From the NCBI GenBank assembly GCA_039602395.1, contig JBCNJP010000006.1, positions 49,999,502 through 50,063,501 on the forward strand: DNA of 64,000 bases. Reading direction: 5' to 3'. Positions within the stretch are counted from its first letter, which is position 1. Each line of letters starts with the position of its first letter. The notes under the pieces were generated by a model. That model was not told where the DNA came from and made no database searches. It saw nothing but the letters and a program-made list of their open reading frames with translations. Shown in pieces: positions 57,112 through 64,000 of the stretch. The position numbers and the translations under genes are program-made. Source of the DNA: Deinandra increscens subsp. villosa. Its lineage: Eukaryota; Streptophyta; Magnoliopsida; Asterales; Asteraceae.

Positions 57112-60100
57112 TGGATTGTCTCTCGATTAATATCAGAGGGGTTAGGGATCCGTTGAAGATCCTGTGGGTTAATGATTTGAAAAAGGAGAATAGATTCTCC
57201 TTTCTTTGTCTCCAGGAAACAATGACGGCCAACGGGAAGTCGATCCCGATTAGGCGTATGTGGGGTAGAGGTGATATCGGTTGGGAGTGGGTCGATGCCA
57301 GAGGGACCTCTGGAGGGTTAGCTAGCGTCTGGGATAAGTCGAGGTTCCACTTCTTGAAAGCAATTAAGGACGATAATTTTCTGATTATCACTGGATCGGT
57401 GGTGGGTTCGGACGTTTTGTTGAATGTTGTGAACGTCTACGCTCCACAAGGGGCAAATGAGAAGAAGGATCTTTGGAAGAGGCTGCTGGATTGGAAGGCT
57501 AAGTTACAGGGATGGTGGATATTCATGGGAGATTTCAATGAAGTGAGATGTAAAGAGGAGAGACGGTTCTCGGCTTTCAACAGCAGGGGGGCTGAAGTGT
57601 TCAATAAGTTCATTGAGGAGGCCGGTCTATTCGAATACAAGATGGGCGGTGATAAATTCACATATATGGAAGGTAACGGTAAAAGCTTTAGTAAACTTGA
57701 TCGCTTTCTTGTGTGTGGGCAGGTCCTAAACAAATGGCCGGAAGCTTCGGTTACGACGCTGCCGAAACGATGCTCGGATCATGGTCCGGTGCTTCTCAAG
57801 TTGGCTAAAGATGACTTTGGTCCTCCCCCTTTCAAACTGTTTGCTTCTTGGATGGATCACCCGGAGTTCACTATGGTGATTCAGAATTCCCTAGTGGATT
57901 TTGGTGGGATTCAGGAGACCACTCCTGATCGAAGGTTATTGTTAAAGTTTCAAAAAATTAAAGAGGATATAAAGATTTGGAGAAAGGCTGTTGTTAAAAC
58001 TTTGAATGAGGAGAAAGTCAAGGTATTGGAACTTTGTAATTATTTTGAGGAGTTGGCCCAGTTGTTCCCATTGTCTCTGGATGAATCCAATAAATGGGAG
58101 GAGGCAAAAATTCGTCTTAAAAGGATGGAGGAAGACAATTTGGCTGATTTAAAACAAAAGAGTAGAATTAAATGGGCAATCGATGGGGACGCGAACTCGG
58201 CCTTTTTTCATGGGATTGTTAACGCTAATGTGTCGGCGAGTAGAATTAACGGTTTGATGGTGGGCAACTCGTGGGTTTCGGATCCGGTTGTGGTGAAGAA
58301 AGAAATTTTCAAATTCTTCAGAGACAAATTTAAACAAGTGCAGAATTGGAGGCCGTCGATTGAATGCGTTGGTATTAACAAACTTTCGGATCAGGATAAG
58401 GAGGGGTTGATTGTTCCTTTTTCTAAGGCCGAAATTAAAGGTGCCGTGTGGGAGTGTGGGAGCGATAAAGCGCCGGGTCCGGACGGCTTTCCTTTCGCGT
58501 TTTTAAAAAGATATTGGCACCTGTTCGAAGAAGATTTTTTGGATATTTTTGATCATTTTTTCAGAAATGGGGTGATCGGCAAAGGGTGCGGGTCTGCGTT
58601 TTTACATCTCGTTGCCAAGAACAAAGATCCTAAGTTGCTTTCCGACTACCGGCCTATTTGTCTTATGGGTATCATTCCTAAAGTGATTGCTAAGGTCCTT
58701 GCCAATCGCATAAAAGGGCCTTTAGCTAGTATCATCTCGGAAACCCAAATGGCTTTTTTGTCCGGAAGGAGTATTCTTGATGGCGCTCTCATTGTTAACG
58801 AAGTGGTGTCGTGGGCAAAGAAGAGGAGAGTGCCTACTCTTTTGTTCAAAATTGACTTCGAGAAGGCTTATGATACGGTTGATTGGGACTTTCTTGATTC
58901 TATTCTTGAGCAAATGAATTTCCCGAATAAATGGAGAACGTGGGTGCGGGGTTGTTTGGAGGCTTCGAGGGCGTCGGTGCTAGTAAATGGTTCGCCTACT
59001 TGGGAATTTCAATGCCAAAGGGGGGTGAGACAAGGAGACCCGCTTTCTCCCTTTCTTTTTCTCATCGTTATGGAGGTGCTTCATTGGATGTTTGTTAAAG
59101 CGGAGGAGGGTGGGTTCTTTCATGGCCTCAATATTCCGAACGGAGGCCCTTGCATCACTCATTTATTGTTTGCCGACGATGCCATTGTTCTTGGTCAATG
59201 GAGTTATGATAACGTCATTAATATTGTGCGGTTGCTTCGGATATTTGGAATGGCCTCGGGCCTCCGGATTAATTTGTCCAAATGTGCATTGCATGGAGTT
59301 AACGTGGTGAAGAGTGATATTGATCTTAAGGCCGAGATTCTTAATTGTAATAGCGGAGAGTTTCCCTTTAAATATCTTGGGCTTGTGGTGGGCGCCAATA
59401 TGAACCGGATCAAAAATTGGGATGAGGTGTTTAATGTGTTTGAGAGGAGGCTTTCTAGGTGGAAAGCGTCTTCGCTTTCTATGGGAGGAAGACTTGTTCT
59501 AGCCAAGGCCGTTCTTGAAAGTCTTCCGACTTATTTCTTCTCGATATACAAGGCCCCGGAGAAGGTTATTCAAAAGTTGGAAGGGATTAGATCTCGATTC
59601 CTTTGGGGATTTAAAGATGGCTCTCATCATCCGATTCATTGGGTTAGTAGGAGGGAGGTGGCCAAGCCTATTGAAGATGGGGGGTTGGGTCTCATCCCGT
59701 TTACTGAAGCGAACAAGAGCATGCTTGCTAAGTGGATTTGGCGGTTTTTTAAGGAGCCCAATAGCCTTTGGAGAAAAGTGATTGAAGGGATACACCGGAA
59801 AAGAAATGAGACCGGGGCTGTTCCGAGACGGAAAGAGATCGGGGGTGTGTGGAACGCCATCCTGAGCACGGTCGAGGGTCTGAAAAATGATGGGATCGAT
59901 GTTGTGGGGCTGGTCGATAGATCCAACGGGCTGATTAGGTGGCGTGGCGACTCTTCTGGGTGCTTCACGGCTGCTAGTGTTCGGAGGATGTTGGTTAAGG
60001 CCTCTCAGTCGTCGGGCCTGGTTATGCCATGGAACCGCCTGGTCCCCAACAAAGTTAACATTCTTTTTTGGCGTATTCTCAAGGATAGGATTGCCACGAA

Positions 60101-60515
60101 AGAAGCGCTTGTTAAAAGGAAAGTGTCGATATCTGACCCGGATTGTCAATTATGCATGGAAAACTCGGAGACCGTGTTTCATATTATGATGGGATGTAAG
60201 ATTGCGTCCGGGGTGTGGGATCTCGTCTCGGGGTGGTGTAAGGTCCCGCCTATTTTCGCCATGGATTTGGAGGATCTCCTTCTCTTGGTGGAGGATTCTC
60301 GGTTCGATAGAAAAGGGAAAATGGTTTTCTTCGCGGTGATAATGACGACTTGTTGGGTGATTTGGAAGGCTAGGAACAAAACCACCTTTGAAGGGGCGAA
60401 GACTTGTATTTCTATTTTGTTTAAGGATGTAAAATGTCTTAGTTTTATGTGGGTCAAATATAAGGGGAAGTGGTCGTCTCTTACTTGGGAGGATTGGGAC
60501 AATTTCCGTATGTAA
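57111..60515 (+). CDS. LINE ORF2: endonuclease-reverse transcriptase
   Basis: 1134 residues. The N-terminal APE-type endonuclease has SINIRGVRDP, LCLQETM, VVNVYAPQG, FMGDFNEVR, KLDRFLV and CSDHGPVLL (catalytic Glu, Asp and His present). The reverse transcriptase (about residues 440-760) has DKAPGPDGFPFAFLKRYW, SDYRPICLMGIIPKVIAKVL, FKIDFEKAYDTVDWDFLD, RGVRQGDPLSPFLFLIVMEV and the catalytic FADDA. The C-terminus carries YLGLVVGANM, SMGGRLVLAKAVLESLPTYF and a zinc-binding RT-associated domain (CQLCMENSETVFHIMMGC). It has no RNase H domain after that. The ATG overlaps the ORF1 stop by one base (TAATG), suggesting translation by termination-reinitiation. All key residues are present and no stop interrupts it. 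Confidence 0.93.
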   Translation: MDCLSINIRGVRDPLKILWVNDLKKENRFSFLCLQETMTANGKSIPIRRMWGRGDIGWEWVDARGTSGGLASVWDKSRFHFLKAIKDDNFLIITGSVVGSDVLLNVVNVYAPQGANEKKDLWKRLLDWKAKLQGWWIFMGDFNEVRCKEERRFSAFNSRGAEVFNKFIEEAGLFEYKMGGDKFTYMEGNGKSFSKLDRFLVCGQVLNKWPEASVTTLPKRCSDHGPVLLKLAKDDFGPPPFKLFASWMDHPEFTMVIQNSLVDFGGIQETTPDRRLLLKFQKIKEDIKIWRKAVVKTLNEEKVKVLELCNYFEELAQLFPLSLDESNKWEEAKIRLKRMEEDNLADLKQKSRIKWAIDGDANSAFFHGIVNANVSASRINGLMVGNSWVSDPVVVKKEIFKFFRDKFKQVQNWRPSIECVGINKLSDQDKEGLIVPFSKAEIKGAVWECGSDKAPGPDGFPFAFLKRYWHLFEEDFLDIFDHFFRNGVIGKGCGSAFLHLVAKNKDPKLLSDYRPICLMGIIPKVIAKVLANRIKGPLASIISETQMAFLSGRSILDGALIVNEVVSWAKKRRVPTLLFKIDFEKAYDTVDWDFLDSILEQMNFPNKWRTWVRGCLEASRASVLVNGSPTWEFQCQRGVRQGDPLSPFLFLIVMEVLHWMFVKAEEGGFFHGLNIPNGGPCITHLLFADDAIVLGQWSYDNVINIVRLLRIFGMASGLRINLSKCALHGVNVVKSDIDLKAEILNCNSGEFPFKYLGLVVGANMNRIKNWDEVFNVFERRLSRWKASSLSMGGRLVLAKAVLESLPTYFFSIYKAPEKVIQKLEGIRSRFLWGFKDGSHHPIHWVSRREVAKPIEDGGLGLIPFTEANKSMLAKWIWRFFKEPNSLWRKVIEGIHRKRNETGAVPRRKEIGGVWNAILSTVEGLKNDGIDVVGLVDRSNGLIRWRGDSSGCFTAASVRRMLVKASQSSGLVMPWNRLVPNKVNILFWRILKDRIATKEALVKRKVSISDPDCQLCMENSETVFHIMMGCKIASGVWDLVSGWCKVPPIFAMDLEDLLLLVEDSRFDRKGKMVFFAVIMTTCWVIWKARNKTTFEGAKTCISILFKDVKCLSFMWVKYKGKWSSLTWEDWDNFRM

Positions 60516-60602
60516 GTCCCGGCCTTTTGTTGTTGTATTCTCTTGCCCGCCTCGCGTCTTGCTTGGTTGGGTTTTTGTTATGTGATTCCGCTGTTCAAAA
60601 AA
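60516..60602 (+). other. LINE 3' UTR and A tail
   Basis: Short T/G-rich tail region (TTTTGTTGTTGTATTC, TTGGTTGGGTTTTTGTTATG) ending GTTCAAAAAAA before the target duplication. Confidence 0.75.
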
Positions 60603-60615
60603 AGATATAAAAATG

Positions 60616-61005
60616 AAACAATAAATGCATAAAATTCACAAGTACCAAAACAGATCCAGATCGAGAAACACGTTTCCTCCTTAATATATTTAAGATAAGA
60701 TGATAAAAGTAAATGCATTTTATATTTCTAGCTTCCTAACAAGTTAGGGCGGCAATCCGGTATGAATGACATTAATCCACGCAACTGACACCACTTGATA
60801 ATATGACAACCCCAAGAAGATTAGGGAGGGTGAGGAACCCCCGCGTCCATGCCAAACCGGAATTTTATTTTGTGCAAGGGGAAGAAATTAATCGGTGTCG
60901 AATGCGTGATGCGTGGTGGTGTGGTAGCGGCGACGTTGCGTTGAAGTGTATATTTTTTAAAACTCGTCCTGGAATCTCGAAGAAGACGCCATGTTTTCTC
61001 ACTGG
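60616..61005. other. Spacer without recognised gene
   Basis: Moderately AT-rich sequence; short open frames only. Confidence 0.4.
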
Positions 61006-61163
61006 CAGTGACGGACCTTGCATAGGAGCAGGGGTAGCAGCGTCCGCTATACCCCTGAACTTTCATCGCATAGTGGAAAAAATCATTTTTTATGTATTTC
61101 GTTACCAGTAAAACGATTTTTCCACTAAACGTTACCTTTAAAAAAAAATCTTGGATCCGCTGG
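61006..61163. mobile_element. Possible short hAT-like MITE
   Basis: CAGTGACGGACCTTG at the left and TTGGATCCGCTGG at the right (reverse complement CCAGCGGATCCAA) resemble the ends of small non-autonomous elements common in plant genomes. The interior is non-coding with a short A run. I cannot find a target duplication, so this is weak. Confidence 0.3.
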
Positions 61164-61463
61164 TCTATGAAAATTGAGTCACGTGGGTCATGATGATATC
61201 TGAAGAATGGGACCATTGACTACTGTAGGTACGATTAAAAGAAAAGGTCCGTCCGTACGTAGAGAATCGGATTCCCTCGCTGGCTCGCTCATATATCCGG
61301 CCAAGTGACCTCACCGGGTTTATACCAGCAAGTAAGTAAAGTACGTACGTACGTTCTTTATAGTTAATTAATAAATAATATGCTAGTTAGCTAGTTTCGT
61401 ACAACTTATTGTCCCTTGTCTATCCATGCCCGGCAATATGCCTGCATGCATGTATCATCATGA
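61164..61463. other. Spacer without recognised gene
   Basis: Contains a short GTACGTACGTACG run near 61340. Nothing else to report. Confidence 0.4.
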
Positions 61464-61524
61464 AATTAAAAGAGTCCTGCTATTCGCACCGGTGCATTTA
61501 AGGATCTGCACCGGCCCTAAGCGG

Positions 61525-61550
61525 GGCGTGGAGGCCTCCATGGGGCGTAG
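61525..61550. promoter_or_regulatory. Subterminal GGCCTCC motif, left arm
   Basis: GTGGAGGCCTCCATGGGGCG. The GGAGGCCTCC palindrome recurs as GGCCTCC variants in the right arm at about 63316, 63438, 63540 and 63621; possibly a transposase binding site (inference). Confidence 0.5.
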
Positions 61551-61699
61551 TCGCCACATCTAAATTAAAGACGCAGCAGGTTGCCAATTTTGGTAACTTT
61601 AGTTTTTTTTTTTTTCCCTTTCACAAGTTTTTCTAACACAACTTTTTACCAACTCTTTTTCTAACACAATTTTTTACTAACATTTTTACTAACATAATT

Positions 61700-61915
61700 T
61701 TTTACTTTTTTACTAGCTCGTTTCTCATTTGACTTTTTGAAATAATAATACTCGTTATTTGTTACTCGTACTATTTGCTCGTTGCTCGTTTGACATTTTT
61801 AAAAAATAATACTCGTTATATGTTAATCGTTAGTCGTACTTTTTGCTCGTTGCTCGTTTCCCCTTTTTAAATAATAAAACTAGTTATTTGTTACTCGTTA
61901 CTCGTACTCATCATA
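61700..61915. repeat. ACTCGTTA/TTGCTCGT minisatellite, about three units
   Basis: Units of about 75-80 bases built from AATAATACTCGTTAT, GTTACTCGTACT and TTTGCTCGTTGCTCGTTT, three imperfect copies, within the TIR element downstream of its gene. Confidence 0.75.
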
Positions 61916-62173
61916 TTTTCCTTTTTTATTTTAATAACGTGTCGTATAACTTTATAGTGACTATTACGACGTTAAATTTTTTAAAACAATAACAATAAAC
62001 ACAAATACTACAAGAGTCGCTACTACAACCAACGAAACAAAACAAATTATACAATCAACAAAAACAAATTATACAATCAACAAAACATAACTGCATATAT
62101 ATATATATAATGAGTTTGTACATACAAATCAAAACGTACAACTCGATAATAATAGAGGCTAATAATAACACAT

Positions 62174-62395
62174 CTATAACTGATGGTGAAATCCCCGCAT
62201 ATCAAGACCGACATCATCATCATCACCTACAGGCCCAGTCATGTGCACGCCAATATCCTCAGCCATGTCGTCATGTGCGGTGTCGGATGTGCCAGCACCG
62301 TCAAACCGAGGGGGTGGTGGAAATGGGACACCATCTCGTCTCAGCCTATCGACCTCGCGGTCTATCATCCACCTCATCATATGTCGCATCTCCAC
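62174..62395 (-). pseudogene. Alternative C-terminal frame of the TIR-element gene
   Basis: Overlaps the end of exon 4 in another frame: MEMRHMMRWMIDREVDRLRR, then PFPPPPRFDGAGTSDTAHDD, ending GFHHQL and a stop at 62174. Its composition is more protein-like than the short end PRGR of the exon 4 frame, and it follows without a gap. A single-base indel near 62350-62410 or an unrecognised splice could join it. An upstream in-frame stop at about 62430 bars direct use. Confidence 0.4.
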
Positions 62396-63156
62396 GATCT
62401 CTCGACTCAGTACCGTCGCTATTTGTATTTATCGAAGACCCACTTTCTTCGGCGTCATCACCCCCGTACGTATCCTCCACGAATTCATCACTATCATCCA
62501 CGAAATCCGTTTCTCCTTCTGATCCGTACGAAGATTGACTGTAATGGGGCTCGTTTTTTAACTGGTACGGCGGTTGACCGTAACCGAATTGTAATTGTGA
62601 TCCGTACAGACAGAAACCACCGTAAGATTGTTGAGTATAATCTGATTGACCACCATAAGATTGTTGACCATAATAGGGTAGTGATTGACCCTAAATAAAA
62701 AAGAAACCGTTTGATGTTTTTGGTTTAAACAAGTGACTATATACAAAATAAATAAGGGTATAAATAAATGTTATTGCCTGGTCGAAATTTGGATCCGACT
62801 GTTGACCATATTCCAAGTTTGTATTATGCTGGCCACCGTAAGATTGTTGACCATATCGTTGACCATAATAGGGTAGTGATTGACCCTAAATAAAAAAGAA
62901 ACCGTTTGATGGTTTTGGTTTAAACAAGTGACTATATACAAAATAAATAAGGGTATAAATAAATGTTATTACCTGGTCGAAATTTGGATCCGACTGTTGA
63001 CCATATTCCAAGTTTGTATTATGAGGGTTGACATCCTAAAAAAGAGAAACTGTTAGATAGGTTTGGTTAAGACAAACAAATAAATATATACGAAATAAAT
63101 AATGTTTATGCCTCGTTCAAGTCTGGAATCTTTGGTGATCTCCGTGAACCCGACAT
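62346..63156 (-). CDS. Four-exon gene for a Tyr/Gly/Gln-rich low-complexity protein (TE-borne, hypothetical)
   Basis: Exons on the minus strand: 63156-63112, 63035-62973, 62885-62778, 62690-62346. These are 45, 63, 108 and 345 bases, all multiples of three, giving 186 residues in one frame. Exon 1 encodes MSGSRRSPKIPDLNE. Exons 2 and 3 share NTNLEYGQQSDPNFDQ. Exons 3 and 4 share GQSLPYYGQ and QSYGGQ. The C-terminal half is acidic (ETDFVDDSDEFVEDTYGGDD) and ends PRGR before TAG. Introns are 76, 87 and 87 bases; introns 2 and 3 are nearly identical, so an exon+intron unit was tandemly duplicated. Donors of introns 1 and 3 are GC, that of intron 2 is GT; all acceptors are AG. A second frame, open until 62174, contains EMRHMMRWMIDREVDRLRRD and PFPPPPRFDGAG and may be the original C-terminus after a frameshift. 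I do not recognise the family. YGQQ-rich segments resemble prion-like, phase-separating domains in composition only. Confidence 0.5.
62691..62885 (-). repeat. Tandemly duplicated exon+intron unit, downstream copy
   Basis: Intron 3 plus exon 3. The intron (62691-62777) and the 62778-62829 part of the exon match 62886-63024 almost base for base, offset about 195 bases. Differences include the donor GC versus GT and the extra GGCCACCGT/TTGTTGACCAT segment in exon 3. Confidence 0.8.
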
Positions 63157-63299
63157 CTTTGGTTGAAATGTGAAGCACTAACAAAAACGGAACACTATCT
63201 ATTTAGAAGAAAGTATATAATAGAATGCTTCACACTATCTATTTACCTCGTTGCTCATGCATGAGACATCTTAACATGAAGAAACTATTTAATGGGTGA

Positions 63300-63660
63300 G
63301 TAAAACACCCGGTTTAGGCCTCCATGGGTCGCTTAAGCTCTATACGGACGAATAAATTCGACGTCTATCAAGTCCATCGTTAGTCATCTCGTCTCGTCAG
63401 GTGGTAGGTAGAAAATTGAACCCTAAACGGGTCGTTTAGGCCTCCACGGGACGTTTAGATACGCTACCGACGAACATGTCAGCATTGTCAGGGAATGTTC
63501 CGGGGCGTCAGGTGCGTCAGGGGGGACAGCGGGTCGCGGAGACCTCCACCGGGCGTTTAGGGTTAGGAGTACCTGATCTTGTTGCATTAAAGACTGTGGC
63601 CCCACCTAAACGCCCCGTTTAGGCCTCCGCGGGGCGCTTTCGACCGGTGCATGGAGAATT
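63300..63660. promoter_or_regulatory. Right subterminal repeat region and likely promoter of the TIR-element gene
   Basis: Four GGCCTCC/ACCTCC blocks, each beside a CGTTTAGG or CGGGCG motif, lie between the gene start and the right end. The gene is transcribed away from this end, so its promoter should lie here. No TATA box is obvious. Confidence 0.4.
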
Positions 63661-63693
63661 TTTTCCGGTGCAAATAGAAAAGGGCAATTAAAA

Positions 63694-64000
63694 TGATGTA
63701 TCGATGAATTAAATCCACATGTGTATCTATGTAACTAGCTAGGTAAAAGTATGAAAATATCCTTCACGTGAACGAGATTATTCAACGGAGGTTAGTGGAA
63801 AGGACTCCCAGCATTCAAAATTTTATAAAAAAAATTGAAATCAGAAATTGTTGAATTTATAACACGAAACGAGTAATTTCATATATTTTAAAGGACGAAA
63901 GAAAGCAGTAATCTACTCTAGAAATTTTTATATCTACATACATGTTTGCAAATCCATTTAGCGACGAACCCTCTATTTCATACTGCAACAAAAAGGATAA
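63694..64000. other. Right flank, nothing recognised
   Basis: AT-rich DNA with no gene, LTR or TIR signature to the window end. Confidence 0.4.

Larger units (their letters stand above)
55010..60615 (+). mobile_element. L1-type LINE, apparently full length
   Basis: The 13-base duplication AGATATAAAAATG flanks the unit (55010-55022 and 60603-60615). The element itself is 55023-60602: 5' UTR of about 330 bases, ORF1 55351-57111, ORF2 57111-60515, short 3' UTR and a tail of about 7 A. Both ORFs are open throughout. The duplication and A tail are the marks of target-primed reverse transcription. Its GC content is higher than the surroundings, as expected for a recently arrived, undecayed copy. 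Confidence 0.92.
61464..63693. mobile_element. TIR DNA element with an internal gene, 2214 bp plus 8-bp duplication
   Basis: The duplication AATTAAAA (61464-61471 and 63686-63693) encloses 61472-63685. The left end GAGTCCTGCTATTCGCACCG and the reverse complement of the right end GCCCTTTTCTATTTGCACCG are imperfect inverted repeats. Each arm holds two CACCGG motifs and a GGCCTCC palindrome within 75 bases of its end. An 8-bp duplication suggests hAT, but a 9-bp MULE duplication with one mismatch is also possible. I see no transposase, so it is probably non-autonomous. It carries the minus-strand gene at 62346-63156. Confidence 0.75.

Noticed and set aside
59499..60149. 216-codon minus-strand frame
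   Set aside because: Antisense shadow of LINE ORF2.
60803..61216. 102- and 131-codon frames on opposite strands
   Set aside because: They overlap the possible MITE at 61006-61163, cover each other and show no motif.
61600..61915. Short direct repeats considered as a CRISPR-like array
   Set aside because: Units are imperfect, AT-rich, directly adjacent and lie inside a plant transposon; no spacer structure.

Overview
This is a plant nuclear window, most likely from a eudicot of the daisy family (Asteraceae). It is built almost entirely of nested transposable elements. The evidence is AT-rich spacer DNA, Ty1/copia and Ty3/gypsy polyproteins, plant L1- and RTE-type LINEs, tRNA-iMet primer sites, MITEs, and (at 46.8-48.0 kb) an accessory retroelement ORF of a kind I associate with Asteraceae genomes. 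The family assignment is inference. I see no complete ordinary host gene, no rRNA and no CRISPR. A 500-base run of N (48042-48541) is an assembly gap.

Layout. 1-2323: 3' end of a copia-like element (ORF fragment, long non-coding stretch with a 90-bp repeat and repeated purine tracts, LTR). 2490-2931, minus: an orphan last exon with a poly(A) signal. 3095-4520, minus: a decayed RTE-type LINE 3' part. 4887-6413: a minus-strand copia LTR and primer site, then two foldback elements separated by (TA)n tracts. 8258-17462: a decayed copia element (C2) carrying a 3.05-kb solo LTR (S1) with an exact target duplication.

17463-40889: a second copia element (C1) whose single gag-pol frame is split by a 2.7-kb solo LTR (S2, holding a foldback MITE), then by a 17.35-kb gypsy chromovirus on the minus strand (G1, whose 3' LTR holds an inverted solo LTR of its own family, S3), and finally by another LTR (S4) at 40890. 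The flanking 5-bp duplications CAAAC, AAGGG and GTTTG fix the boundaries, and the C1 frame resumes correctly after S2 and after G1.

43.3-46.77 kb: 3' end and LTR of another gypsy element with a 17-copy minisatellite. 46.77-48.04 kb, minus: the accessory retroelement ORF, running into the gap. 48542-50361: a copia 3' end and LTR. 53489-54766: an inverted solo LTR of that same family, with TSD TGTAT. 55023-60602: an apparently intact L1-type LINE with two complete ORFs joined by a TAATG stop/start overlap and bounded by a 13-bp duplication. 61472-63685: a terminal-inverted-repeat element with an 8-bp duplication. It encodes on the minus strand an apparently four-exon gene for a tyrosine/glycine/glutamine-rich low-complexity protein, with a tandemly duplicated exon+intron unit and two GC-AG introns. 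That element is the least familiar thing in the window.

Functionally the window is a record of retrotransposon layering rather than a pathway. The L1-type LINE and the TIR element look youngest and least damaged. C2 and the RTE remnant look oldest.
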